In this document: positions 47,236 through 58,580 of the stretch, in pieces
How the letters are laid out: each line of letters begins with the position of its first letter
How positions within the stretch are numbered: the first letter of the stretch is position 1
Source of the DNA: Aralia elata
Taxonomy: Eukaryota > Streptophyta > Magnoliopsida > Apiales > Araliaceae
Direction: 5' to 3'
Length of the DNA stretch: 64,000 nucleotides
NCBI GenBank assembly: GCA_034770075.1
Contig: CM068385.1
Span: 49,064,721-49,128,720 of the forward strand
Notes under the pieces: model-generated
Seen by the model: the letters and a program-made list of their open reading frames with translations, nothing else
What the model was told of the DNA's origin: nothing
Database searches by the model: none
Made by a program: the position numbers and the translations under genes

Positions 47236-47723
47236 TTTACAACACATTGACAACCAACTTTATGATAGGTAAATTTTTATGACAATCATAGCTTTGTTTA
47301 ATGAAGAACAATGGTAATAATTTACATTTTTGTGCCTAGCCAACCTTGGCTAGTTTTGAAGTAATTTTGTTTCCTCTATTTATTTTTTATTTTTTATTTT
47401 TTATTTTTTTGGTAATATGAAATGGAGAACTGGAAACTATTAGATAAGTTCAAAATTGAAAATCCAGCCCACATTAGCCACTTTCATAAAGATGCATGTT
47501 TCAAAAAGATTGTTGTCATCACGTAAGAAATGTGTTAGAAATCACATCTTATCTTTCTTGCACCTATCAAAAAGCTTTCAGTTCACATGTTTATTGCCCA
47601 ACCCTACGTATTTCCCCCCTAAAATCCCATCCCCTTCTATTGTCTTAATGCCTATAAACCAAAACCATATCCAACAAACATAACTAACTCCATAACATAT
47701 CCAAATCTCCCCCTTCTCTCTCC
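47236..47723 (+). other. Intergenic: transporter 3' UTR and DMP promoter
   Basis: 488 bp. T-rich DNA near 47380-47410 may be the transporter 3' end. CA/CT-rich DNA precedes the DMP ATG. No further ORF is convincing. Confidence 0.5.
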
Positions 47724-48413
47724 ATGGCTCAATTTCCACCGCCACCACCCAAGAACCACCCTAGCCCCACTTGCCACCCGGTACACAAAACCCTAGCAAG
47801 CGCTGCCAACCTAGCACACCTTTTACCTACGGGCACGGTCCTCGGATTCCGTGCCCTAACACCATCATTCTCCAACAAAGGCCATTGTCAACCTTCCAAC
47901 AAGTACCTCACTGCATGCCTCATCGGCATCTGTGCTGTCGTTTGTTTTTTCTCGTCTTTTACCGATAGCTTCATCGACTCCGATGGAAAGTTGTACTTCG
48001 GCATTGCCACATTTAAACGGCTCAAAATATTTAACTACAATAATTATAATGATGAGGAAGAGGGATTGGGCATTGAGAATAATAATTTGGCCAAGTTTAG
48101 AATATGTTGCATGGATTTTGTTCATGCATTTGTGTCGCTAATTGTGTTCCTGGTTTTCGCGCTAAGTGACTCGGACGTGCAGAGGTGTTATTTTCCTGAG
48201 GCAGGAGCAAATGTTAATGCATTGCTAATGAATTTGCCATTGGGAGCTGGGGTTTTGGCAAGCTTTTTGTTTATGTTGTTCCCAACTACTCGTAGAGGGA
48301 TTGGAATTGCAGGCAATGCCTGCCCTGTCAAGATAATGTGTACATGTTTTGCTAGTTCTGTCCCACATTGTGTGTCATACTTATGGATGTCCCAATATGA
48401 ATGTCACAATTAG
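47724..48413 (+). CDS. DMP (DUF679) membrane protein, intronless, 229 aa
   Basis: DMP proteins are small plant-specific proteins with four membrane segments at the endoplasmic reticulum, tonoplast or plasma membrane, linked to senescence and, for some members, gamete fusion. This one starts with a Pro-rich N-terminus (MAQFPPPPPKNHPSP). The family stretch ANLAHLLPTGTVLGFRALTP covers the first membrane segment (about 28-48). Then come CLIGICAVVCFFSSFTDSF (about 64-82), DFVHAFVSLIVFLVFALSD (about 130-148) and LPLGAGVLASFLFMLFPTTRRGIG (about 173-196). The acidic loop KIFNYNNYNDEEEG lies between the second and third segments. After the conserved FPTTRRGIG most relatives end soon; here about 35 Cys-rich residues follow, which may be a native variant or read-through. 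The subgroup cannot be set from sequence alone. Confidence 0.92.
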   Translation: MAQFPPPPPKNHPSPTCHPVHKTLASAANLAHLLPTGTVLGFRALTPSFSNKGHCQPSNKYLTACLIGICAVVCFFSSFTDSFIDSDGKLYFGIATFKRLKIFNYNNYNDEEEGLGIENNNLAKFRICCMDFVHAFVSLIVFLVFALSDSDVQRCYFPEAGANVNALLMNLPLGAGVLASFLFMLFPTTRRGIGIAGNACPVKIMCTCFASSVPHCVSYLWMSQYECHN

Positions 48414-49427
48414 GATTTTAGGCAAGTGGTAATAACTAATAGCCTAATACTCTAGTTTCGCATCGAAAGATATGAAAATAATTTGTTTGTATATAAAAAG
48501 TTAAGTTAATTACTAACAATAGTATCTTCCGTTGTAATTTTTTTAACTAGATTTTGATTCGATTTGACTCGAAATTTGTTTCGAACTCCAGATTTAATCT
48601 AGGTTGTTATATATATGGACTCATTATTATTTTTAATTTGTTTTGTAAAAAAATTGTAAATAAAATACTCGACAAGGGTAAAAAAACTAGTATTTCTTAA
48701 ACTGTTTCATTTATTCTTGGACATTTAACTTGCAGTCTCAAGTCCAAATTTATATGTACATATTTTTTAATGAAATGACATTTGTTTAATTTATTTTTTA
48801 AATTTCACTTCTCCACTTTATTCTTATTAAACGTAGAGTATCAAACTTAAATTACTTTTTCTTTTAGAGTACGCAGATCGTTTGTAGAGGATATGTGCAA
48901 ATCGAATAAAACGTGAATATCTTTGTCATTTTTTGGGAAATTAAGTGAGGATCCAATTATCTTTTTAATGTTAAGTACATTAAAAGAAGACAAGTTTCGA
49001 TTTGGATCCTCTCTCCATTATTTCCCTTTAATTCCATTTAGTACACAATATTTTTATAATTGTGAATAATATAATTAAAAGCGATACCGGTCAACTAATT
49101 TATTATATTGAATAGTATAATTGTTTCAAAAATAAAAGTAATCCGATATTTTTTTACTATTTGATGAATATGTGAATTTTATTATCAAAATTTCAATAGA
49201 TGAAAATTCTGTCTTTTAACGGTGAAAATATTTTTTATAATTCTAATTTTTTGTAGAATTGATCTTAATATCATCAACTATCTATAAACATATTGTGATC
49301 ATTACTAACAAAATTATTAAAATGAAATAATAAGTGTATTGGATGAAATTAGAGAATATGTAATGGAAGGGAGCCAAATCCGACAAGTTTGATAACCCCT
49401 TCATTTTTACTCCCCTTATGGTGATGT
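48414..49427. other. Intergenic DNA downstream of DMP
   Basis: About 1 kb of AT-rich DNA with no gene. It contains a short inverted-repeat element at 48935-49026. Confidence 0.6.
48935..49026. repeat. 92-bp inverted repeat, possible tiny MITE
   Basis: GGGAAATTAAGTGAGGATCC at the left pairs with GGATCCTCTCTCCATTATTT and a final CCC at the right, leaving a loop of about 40 bases. I could not find a convincing TSD. Confidence 0.45.
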
Positions 49428-50494
49428 TTAGGGACGGAACCAGGTAGGTCAAGTGAGGGCCGGCGCTGTTGGGATGGGTCCATGTGGGTTTGGTAGATGG
49501 ATTGGGCCAGGGTTTGTGTGGAGGTCTGTTCACCTGTGGGGATCTATTTTAAGCAATGGGTGGACTTTAAGGAATTTAAGGTTCCTAATTATATTCAAAT
49601 TCCAATTTCCTAAGGAAAGAGTTAGGATTAGTCCGACTTCCTATTTTTAAGGAGATTATGTTCTGTCCAATCATAGGTAATTACCATGATTAGGAGTCTG
49701 ATTACAGGGGGAAAGTAGGGCGTTAAAAGGCGGTGTGATCATCTATAAATACAAGGCAAAACCCTAAATTTAAAGGTAATGACTTTTTGCTCACTAAAGT
49801 GCTAAACCTCCATTGTTTTCACCTTGAACAACCTGTACTTATTCTCACACCGGAGCTATCCCCCGACGGCAAAGGCCGTCAGCTATCTGAGTGTGGTTTG
49901 TTTCTGTGCAGGGTTTAACGCGTATTTGGTGATTGAACGCGTGACGAAATCTTGGCGTTAACAGGCGTCCCCACTAGTTTTTTTTTGTTGGATATATGTA
50001 CATTTTGTTCTTATGCCCCCACTAAGTTTATATATTATTTAATAAAGAATCATTTATATACGGATTGCTTGTAAACTAGTATTTTCACATCTTTCTAACT
50101 CTGACAACTTTGTATTTTTAGAGAAAATCAAGTAATTTGATTTTTTAAAAAAAAAAAAGATTATGCAATATTACGTATCATGCTAAAATCTATTTAGTTA
50201 TTTTAACACAATCAAAACTTCTTGATTTTTTCTCAAAATGTAAAATTTATCACTAGTTTATCGCAATCCTTATAGAATTTATTCTCTATCCATATTCCAT
50301 TGACCTTTACCTTAATTATGAGAATGAATTTACCTACTTTATATAAACTATGATAAAGATGTTTCTCTTTTGGGTTAATGAATTTATGATAAAAATAAGA
50401 AAAAAAATACTCTTATATATAGTGGTTAAATTTATATTTTTTATTAAATATATTTTAGCAAAGTCCGACCTCACTAGACCCTGGGTCCGTAACT
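49428..50494. mobile_element. hAT-type non-autonomous element carrying a solo LTR
   Basis: Left end TTAGGGACGGAACCAGG and right end CCCTGGGTCCGTAACT are imperfect inverted repeats of a common plant hAT terminus, flanked by the exact 8-bp TSD GGTGATGT (49420-49427 and 50495-50502). About 500 bp inside belong to a later LTR insertion; the rest is AT-rich and non-coding. Confidence 0.75.
49467..49963 (+). repeat. 497-bp solo LTR inside the hAT element
   Basis: It begins TGTTGGGATGG and ends GGCGTTAACA (TGTT/AACA termini). The flanks GGCGC (49462-49466) and GGCGT (49964-49968) are a 5-bp TSD with one mismatch. A TATA box (CTATAAATACAAGG near 49743) and a downstream R-like region support promoter function once. 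The family was not identified. Confidence 0.65.
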
Positions 50495-50502
50495 GGTGAT
50501 GT

Positions 50503-51570
50503 CAACATATAGGATCAACAACTAGGTGCAATATCACTATAGAACGTAGATCAGGTGCAAAATTTATTGCTTTATGCATTTCAGCTAGGATAATTTCCTG
50601 AAAAACAAACAACTACATAAGTTAAAAAACTCAGATAATTACCGCTGCAACCTCATAAGATTAACAATAATAATAATAATAAAATAAAATAAAATAAAAA
50701 TTCTGATTTGAATCTGGCCAATCAGCAAACAACCAGCTGTATAAAAGATTTTGAACAACATATCTACATTATATATTTACTAGTAGTATATGACACTTAT
50801 TTTTGTGGAAAAATAGTACCGATGGTTTATGATGACTTGTTTGATAAATTATATTCTCTCCGTCCAAATTTACTTGTTCTACTTTTTATTTTGGTTTGTC
50901 TAAATATATTTGTTCTCTTTCTATTTTAATAATACTTTTAACCTTGTTTTTTCAATGCTACCATCATTTAACTTATAAAAAAGTTTATTGAAAACTATAT
51001 GGCATACATTGAAAAAATAAACACTATTAACTTTCACATTGAAAGTACAACCATACTTTTTTTTTCTCATTTCTCTCTCCTCTATTTTATTATTTTAAGA
51101 AAGAGTTGGGAGATTAATTAAAACAAGAAAGATGATAATAGAGTATTTAATATGGGTAATTTAGAGATAATTTTTTTTTAATAAACATGTATTTTCAAAC
51201 TAGGACAAGTAAATTTAGACGAAAGGAGTATTTTGGTCTTAAGAAGTTATTTCTTTTTCAAATTTTCTATTTTATTTAAGTCACTAAATAAAAAATTTCT
51301 TTGATTATATTCACATTCATTCATATACATTTATACTATACGTTCTTTATTTATAGTGTACTCTAAAGTCAAACCAAGAAAGGGTATTCCACTGTGCATA
51401 TTACAAATTGTTCTCAAATTGCTAATTATAGTTAACGAGAATGAAAATGATATATCTTACAATTTTATATGTTAACTTTTTTTGTTGCGAGTTACGTTGA
51501 TAACTATAGTTGGTAATATTTAAATGGTATATTTGATATAGTGGATCAACTTTATAATTCTATCCAATCT
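50503..51570. other. Intergenic DNA with microsatellite and Stowaway MITE
   Basis: No gene seen. AATAATAAT/AAAATAAAAT tracts lie near 50667-50700. Confidence 0.6.
50854..51228. mobile_element. Stowaway-type MITE, 375 bp
   Basis: TTCTCTCCGTCCAAATTTAC and TAAATTTAGACGAAAGGAG are inverted ends flanked by TA. Non-coding. Confidence 0.8.
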
Positions 51571-51685
51571 TGTTAATACTTCTTTCGTCCTGTATAAAAC
51601 GTCTTAATTGGTTTCGACATATTAATTAATAATTTTTATTTTTACCTAAATTGCCCTTTTAAATTACTTATTAATTGAAGTATCC

Positions 51686-51695
51686 ATTCACTTTT
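51686..51695. repeat. Target site duplication ATTCACTTTT, left copy (MULE)
   Basis: The same ten bases occur at 57976-57985. MULEs make 9-11 bp duplications; one base may belong to the end of the element. Confidence 0.9.
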
Positions 51696-51826
51696 GGGAT
51701 AATTGACTTTTTTGTCAGTGTACTATGGCCCAATTTTTATTGTGGTTACCGAATCTTTTTTTTTTGTTACAATCACATGACTACACTCGAAAATACTTAG
51801 AAAATTGTCATTACTTATGATTCCGT
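51696..51826 (+). repeat. Left terminal inverted repeat of the MULE
   Basis: Pairs with 57847-57975. Conserved blocks include TTTGTCA-type, TTGTGGTTA, TTGTTACAAT and ACTTATGA. Confidence 0.9.
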
Positions 51827-52539
51827 CTAACAAGCTGATGGGAAGTGCTGAGTAGACCAACAGTTGACAGGTGGTAAGCGTGACAGATGGACTCCTTTCC
51901 TACGTAGATCTGGAGGGAAATTTTCCTCTAATTATATTGTCTCCATCAGTTTATCTCTTAACTTAGTTACACAAAACAACATTTGAGACAAAAAAATTTC
52001 ATGCCGAAGTTCTGAGAGATTTCGTTGGAGAGAGTTGTGAGATTTCTTACAGATTAGCAAGGTTGGTTGAAGAACAAACCCAGTTCCTCTGCAGGTAAGT
52101 GAATTCTACTCTCAATTTCTTCCTATCGCAGTTCTAGGGTTTAAGGAAAATAGGGGTTTCTAAATTTTTAAAATTTCATTGGATGTAATTAGTAATTTTT
52201 GGGTCAAATACCCTCCAATCCATGTTTATTACTCAATTTGTGGTCCTGGTGGTCCTTTGTTGTTGTTTTCTTGTACATAATTTAGATGGTTAAATTATTT
52301 GATGGTGACCCTTGCTTTGTGTGCTGATGGTGGCCCTTGCTTTGTGTGTCATGCATGTTAGGTTAAGTATAAAGTATTCTCTTGTGGCCCTGTGTTGTCT
52401 CTCATTCTATGTATTTTGTATAAAGTATTCTATGTCTTGTCTCCCATTCTATGTATTTTGCATATGTTGGCAGTGTAGTGTCTCTTTATAGTTATAATTC
52501 TTCATTGTTTTGTAACTTTATTAATTTGATTATCCCAGG

Positions 52540-55500
52540 ATGTCTCTTTTGGAATTGAATATACATTATGGTGGAAAATTGAAGGATGTGCCAATATATC
52601 AATATGATGGTGGTTTTAGAAGAACACTTAAAATGGATGTTGATTATCTTTGTCCACAAATAATAGCTTATATGTTTGAACATTTTAAATATCATAAGGA
52701 CTCTATCGTTTATTATAAAGAAAATTGGCTTCCAATGGCACATGACCTTAGAAAACTGAATGATGATGAAAGTATTAGGGCATTGCAAGCAACCTCTATA
52801 AGTTATGATTCTATTAATTTATATGTTGATCATGGGGATAATATTCCAGAGTATAATACAGAGGGTAACGGTGAAGGGGCTAATAATAAAGGGGCTAATG
52901 ATGAAGAGGATTTAGCTTTGACTTCGGATGACAGTGATTACCATGACAGTGATGGGTTTAGTACTGATGAGGAGTATATTGAGGCTAGAAAGAAGTTAAG
53001 GAAATATAGAAGAGAAGTGAAAAAGAATGGGAAGGCAAATGCATTAGAAGATGCAGATGAGTTAAATGAGACTGAACATGAGAGTGAACATGACAATAAA
53101 ATACTGAAAATGCTCACCAACCTCCAAATGAATAAGAAGAACTAGAACAAGAATCTAAAAATGAACATCAACCTCCAAATGAACAAGAAGATGAAATTGT
53201 TCAAAACAGTGAAGATGATGATTATAATGGGGATGATGATAGTGAAGGCAATGGTAGACAGTGGGAAAGTGAATATGAGGATAGTGACAAACACTATACG
53301 CCAAGTGAAGAGAGTAGTGAGGAAGAGCGGGTGGAGATAGAAGTTATAGCTAGGGATAGGAGGAGGAAGAGGAATGTAAAGCCTAAGTTTGAAGTTATAC
53401 CTTATGACCCTAACACAAAAAGAAAACATATTAAGTTTAATGTTGGCCTGCAGTTCAGTTCTAAAGATCAGATGAAACAAGCTGTTAGGAATTATAGGAT
53501 TGGCAAGGGTAGGTCAATTAGATTCAAAGTAAATACTGAGAAGAGGTTTCATGTTATGTGTCAGCCTGGATGTCCATGGAACATGTGAATTAACACTGTT
53601 GGAGGCTCTGAGACTTTGCAAGTTAAAAGAATTAATAATGATCATACTTGCATAAGGGCACTATAAAATAAGTGTGTTAAGACTCAATGACTTGCATAAT
53701 TTTATGGAAACAGGATTAGAAAGAAACCAGATTGGAAGTTAGTTAATATGCAAGATGAAATAGCCAGAAAGTTAAAGGTAAATGTGTCTTTGACAAAGTG
53801 TCACAGGTTAAGGGGAATGGCTTTGAGAAATGTTGGTGAATTATTAAAGAAACACTATGAGAAAGTCTGGGATTATGGGACTCATTTGATAAAAAGCAAT
53901 AAAAAAATATAGTTGATATTAAGGTTAGAAAAGACAATCCAGAAAATAAGCCTCAGTTTCAGAAGTTTTATGTATGCTTTGAAGAACTGAAGAGGGGATG
54001 AATTGAAGGGTGTAGGCCTATCATAGGCTTAGATGGTTATTTTTTGAAGACTGTGATTGGGGGGCAACTTTTTTCTAATGTTGGGAGAGATGGTAATAAT
54101 CAAATGTACCCAATAACATGGGCCATAGTAGAGAGTGAAAAACAGGGATAGTTAGGGATGGTTTTTGCAACTGTTGTTGGGAGACTTGGAAGGTAATGAT
54201 GGAGTTGGTTGGACCATTTTAAGTGACCAGCAAAAGATAATTACTTGTCTTATTCTTATTTTGTTGTACATGAATTTTATTTAATTATAATTGCCATACA
54301 TATACCACTGACTACTTTATTTTCTGCTCTGTGGTTGTAGGGTTTGGTTCTAACAGTTAGGGAGATACTTCCTTATGCTGAACACAGGAAATGTGCCAGA
54401 CATATTTATACAAACTGGAGGAAGAGATTCTCTACTCAAGCCTTGCAGTTTGCATTCTGGAAAGCATCTATGGCCACCCATATTGTGTCATTCAAAGAAG
54501 CTATGAAGGAGATCAAAAGGTTGTTAAGGGAAGCCCATGACAAGTTGCTTGAGCAAGACCCCTCTCTGTGGAGCAAAACACATTTTCAAACACATTCCAA
54601 GGTAGACAATGTAGAGAACAACATGAGTGCGACCTTTAATGCATGGATTATAAAGTCTAAATGGATGACTTCATTAGACATGCTAGCGAAAATAAGGAGT
54701 CAAGTGATGGTTAGACTCAACTAAAAAAGGGATGAAATGTTTAAGAGTCAAGCAACTATATGTCCTAGGATTAGGAAAAAGTTAGATATTCGAATTGAGA
54801 ATGCAGCTGCCTGTGAACCATTATGCTGCCTGTGAACCATTATGGGCTAAGGATATATAAAGTTTCAGGTAATTCTGCAAACATAACCTCTCATATGTGT
54901 TATAATTTCAGCTTGTCACAATGAATAATTTATGGCTCATTTTGATGTGCACATTGCAGGTTAAGTGTCATGGAGATAAGTTTGTGGTTGATCTTGCAGA
55001 TAAAACATGCACATGTAGGGTGTTTGAGCTAATTAGGATCCCCTATTGTCATGCTATAAGTGTTATTAGTTTTATAAGGGAGCCAATAGAAAATTATGTG
55101 AGTCATTGGTATAAGAGGGAAACGTATTTGATGTTTTACAGTCATCTTTTAGAGCCGGATAACAGTTTCTGTGGAGGAGACACCATATGAAAAGATGTTG
55201 CCACCACCAATCACAAGGAAGCTTGGAGGAAGACCTCAAAGACTAAGGAGGAGAGAATAGTGGGAGAGTGAAAAGAACCCAGGAAGAATTACAAGAAGGG
55301 GAAGAACAATGCATTGTACGAAATATAGGCAAGCTGGACACAATAAAAGTAAATGTCCTAACTCCAATGCACAACCAACTGAAGCTTCAAACGAGCTAAT
55401 TAAAGATGAAATTATGCAAACTGAAGGAAGTGGATCACAAAGGGTAAGCAATGAAGTTTAACTCATAATGCATTTTCAATACCAGTGTTTGATTGTTGTA

Positions 55501-56112
55501 TGTCATCATTTTTATGAATATGTAAGGTAAACAAGGATAAAGGAAAGACAAAGGCTAAGAAAGGTGATAAGGGGAAGGGGAAGAGGCAAGCCAAAGAGAG
55601 TGAGAGTGGGATACAAAGAGTGAAACTGCTAATAAGAAGAAAGAAAGGGCAATCTCCTATTGGATTTGGGACTTATGTGCTTCCAAATGGGAATACAATG
55701 TTCCAGTCAGGCAACCAAGGCTATGTTTTTGTAAGTAAATAATAATTTTCTTATCATTTGTTTTACACAGTTTCATTTATGTTCAATTTTCTGACCATTT
55801 TCAGATGCCTAACTCTCAAGCTCTAGCAACAACCACACTGCCAACAAACAACATACCTCCACCTCTAACAACAACCACATTGCTAATAAATAACACACCT
55901 CCAACAACAAGTGTACCACTCTAGACACCTCCTTCCTCCTCAACATTGACTTCGACTGGCATCCGAACTTTTATGAGCAAAAAAGACACAATGTAAGGGT
56001 TAATGCTCTAACTGAAGCTGCTGCAAAAAGGAGAACTGAGATAGGTAGTAGTCAACAATCAACTGCAAGCAATGCATTCAAAAGGCCAAGGAGGAAGGAG
56101 ACTAAACAATAG
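52540..56112 (+). pseudogene. MULE transposase (mudrA type), broken by stops and frameshifts
   Basis: Segments in order: a PB1-like N-terminal domain (52540-52790, LNIHYGGKLKDVPIYQYDGG); a long acidic linker (to 53330); the MuDR N-terminal DNA-binding region (53380-53640, FEVIPYDPNTKRKHIKFNVG); the DDE transposase core with IGLDGYFLK (near 54030) and CARHIYTNW (near 54395); a SWIM zinc finger (CTCRVFELIRIPYCHA, near 55010); and a zinc knuckle with one Cys changed to Tyr (CTKYRQAGHNKSKC, near 55320). The last frame stops at 56110-56112. Breaks: a frameshift near 53105, stops near 53586, 53664, 54001 and 54148, others after 54721, and an intron donor that reads AT instead of GT at 54237. So no transposase can be made. 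Confidence 0.88.
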
Positions 56113-56910
56113 GGGATTCACTTTAATTTTCTTAACTTTGACATTATGTTCTTAAACATTAGTTAAATGTGAATTAGTTTATTTATGTATGGGAAAGAAT
56201 ATGGTATATGGTACATTTTGTGTATTGGGATGAAAGCATTAGAATTCCCATTTTGTATTGGGCCGAAACAGTTAAAAATTATGGATGTATTATTTGCAAG
56301 TTAATGTAGATGCCTTAAATGGTCTATTTTTGGTGGTATACTTTGTTGGGATTTTGTGTATAATTTTGTGTATTTGTAAGTTAATGCAGATGCCTTAAAT
56401 GATCACTTTGTCTATTGCTTATTGTGGATTTTGCTTTCTGTTGGGCTTTTGTATTTGTCATCAAGGTTGCAGCTGTTCTGTTTATTTTTTGTATTTGCCA
56501 AGGATGCAGCTGCTCTATTTTGTCTTGTGGTCAGTGTTTGCCAATGCTGCAGCTATTCTGTATTTTTTATATTTGCCAATGTTATAACTGCTCTGTTCTG
56601 TTTTGTCTTGTGGTTTGTGTTTATATTTTAGAAACAAAGCATCATGAACACAATATAACATAATATAGTATCTCTATCCCTTAGGTTCCTAATTCAGAAC
56701 ACAGAGCATTACAACAACTTAATTACAAGCATTACATTCCCAACAAACTCAAAATTTATTTTAATTCAACCTTCATTACAAGCATTACATTCCCAACACA
56801 GAGCAGATATGACAAGCAAAAACAAACATAAAGCAGACATAAAACCAACTACATACCAAAATCAATCCATTACATTCCCAACATATTATATTCATCTAAA
56901 TCATCCTAAT
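56113..56910. other. MULE intergenic region between the convergent genes
   Basis: Contains three imperfect copies of a TTTGCCAA-TGCAGCTG-TTCTG unit (56455-56610) and a repeated CATTACAAGCATTACATTCCC segment (56700-56800). No convincing ORF. Confidence 0.55.
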
Positions 56911-57474
56911 TCACTTCATATACATGATGAGAAAGCATAAAACCCAATATATGACAAGCAACAAAATTAACTTTTTCTCTCTTGCTGCAGCTTTGTTAAT
57001 TGTACTCTTCAATGTTTTAACTTCCCTCTCCAATTCCTTGATTTGGATTTCATGCCCAACTGGAATATTCAACCTTCTATCAATTTTGTGAAGTTCATTT
57101 CTTAATCGATCAATAACTTTCTTTGACCTTGGAGTAAAAGGGGCATCATATCGTTTAAAAAATTCACAATAAGCATTCTTATCCTGTGTAGACAAAAATA
57201 AATATATAAGTAATTCAAAAAAACTAAATTTACATTAAGCTAATTATACAAACATGTATTAATAATTTATACGATTAAATACCTTGTATCTATTGCATCC
57301 TACAAACCTCCTACCTGGGTGTAATGTTCCAACCTTCCAAGCTTCCCACATTTGTGCGGTTATTCCATAGTAGCATTCCACTTGAATATGAGGCCTTTGC
57401 CATTGTATTTGATCAGATAAATATATCTCATCCGTGTCATCTCCATGAACATACACTATAGATGAAGAATTCAT
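56911..57474 (-). CDS. GRF-like zinc-finger protein with C-terminal membrane segment, in the MULE
   Basis: Two exons: 57474 to about 57282, an intron with GT-AG ends (GTATTT...CTACACAG), then about 57183 to 56911. The joined frame is open, about 155 residues. GRF marks: GRRFVGCNRYK, then CEFFKRYD after the splice. The first zinc motif, usually C-x-C-G, reads CYYG, so one ligand is missing. A charged coiled coil follows (IQIKELEREVKTLKS), and the end is hydrophobic (LILLLVIYWVLCFLIMYM), a likely membrane anchor. It starts 370 bases inside the right TIR and converges on the transposase, like mudrB beside mudrA in maize MuDR, though it shows no mudrB similarity that I know. It may be a captured host gene or a true MULE helper. 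It is open while the transposase is broken. Confidence 0.7.
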
Positions 57475-57846
57475 GGGAACACAACAAGAATTAGAATGGG
57501 CAAAAATGAAAGGAAGCAGTAGATGAAAGAAGCAGCAGAATCAGCTAAACATAGTCGCAACAAATCATAAATTAACACTTGACAGTAGTGAGGAGGAGCA
57601 GCAAATCAGCCAAGCAGAATCAATTGCACCAAAGGAGCAATAAAATCACACCAAAGGAGAATCGCACCAAGCACAATCGCGAACTAACTGTTTCCCTAAT
57701 TTCTGAATTTGTGGGTGCGTTTGGGTTTATACAGGGTCAATTGCCATGTGCTCTGCACATGATATGCACACATGACAAAACTAATGTACACATCAGCATT
57801 CAACCCTCACGTGATATGCACGCTCATGAATTCTGTCAATTTTTTG
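57475..57846 (-). promoter_or_regulatory. Upstream region of the GRF-like gene
   Basis: About 370 bases between the ATG and the right TIR. GCA-rich repeats (AGCAGCAGAATCAGC-like) lie in the presumed 5' UTR. No TATA box stands out. Confidence 0.35.
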
Positions 57847-57975
57847 GACGGATTCATAAGTAATGACCATTTTGTAAGTATTTTTGAGTATAGTTATGCA
57901 ATTGTAACAAAAAAAAATTCGATAACCACAATGAAAATCAGGTCCTAGTATAGTGACCAAAAAGTCAATTATCCC
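57847..57975 (-). repeat. Right terminal inverted repeat of the MULE
   Basis: Inverted match to 51696-51826, ending GTCAATTATCCC. Confidence 0.9.
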
Positions 57976-57985
57976 ATTCACTTTT
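57976..57985. repeat. Target site duplication ATTCACTTTT, right copy (MULE)
   Basis: Exact match to 51686-51695. Confidence 0.9.
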
Positions 57986-58049
57986 TTATGACCCCAACAT
58001 TAATTATTCCTTCCATATTCCCACATGAATCAATTCTCTAGATCATTTT

Positions 58050-58390
58050 TATTGTTATTCTCACATTCCAATAAGTATATTTCTCTCTCCAAACCTACCC
58101 ATTAATTACTTACATGCAAACCGTCTACATTTGTTGGTATTTCTAGCTACTTTATCATTTTTGTTGTTATTCTCACATTCCAATAAGTATATTTCTCTAA
58201 ACCCACTCACTAATTACATGCATATCTCCATGCATGCAAACCGTCTACATTTGTTGGTATTTCTAGCTACTTTATCAGTTGGTTACAAGTTGTTACAAGC
58301 CATATATGAGATGTTGATAAAGTAGCTATATCTCCATGCATGCAAACCGTCTGCATTCTTCTAAAAATTCTCTCTATCCATGCTTGCACA
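58050..58390 (+). repeat. Three tandem copies of a 106-120 bp unit in the MLE leader
   Basis: The block CATGCAAACCGTCTACATT recurs at about 58113, 58233 and 58339 (the last with one change). The first two copies share TTGTTGGTATTTCTAGCTAC as well. Between copies two and three, CAAGCCATATATGAGATGTT (58297-58316) equals a piece of the transposase coding region at about 58665-58684. Confidence 0.75.
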
Positions 58391-58580
58391 CCCTTTATAT
58401 TCTTCTATAACTTCTTTCAACAAAATTATGAAGGCAACTAAAAATTTGAATTCCAAAAAATTTCAAATTATAATCTCACAAGCTCAACTTTGCCTCCAAA
58501 ATTTTGTTTTTGTTTTTACTAACTTTGCCTCCAATTTTTTTTTCATTTCTTTAACTTTAAGAGCTAACTAGAACATTCAA

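Larger units (their letters stand above)
51696..57975 (+). mobile_element. Mutator-like element (MULE), two-gene, 6.28 kb
   Basis: Terminal inverted repeats of about 130 bp (51696-51826 and 57847-57975) start GGGATAATTGACTTTTT and align along their length. A 10-bp TSD flanks them. Inside are a decayed mudrA-type transposase on the plus strand (52540-56112) and a two-exon GRF-like gene on the minus strand (56911-57474), the two converging. It interrupts the MLE leader. Confidence 0.92.

Noticed and set aside
53142..53480. Phe/Ile-rich minus-strand frame that looks like a membrane protein
   Set aside because: Shadow of the acidic linker of the MULE transposase.
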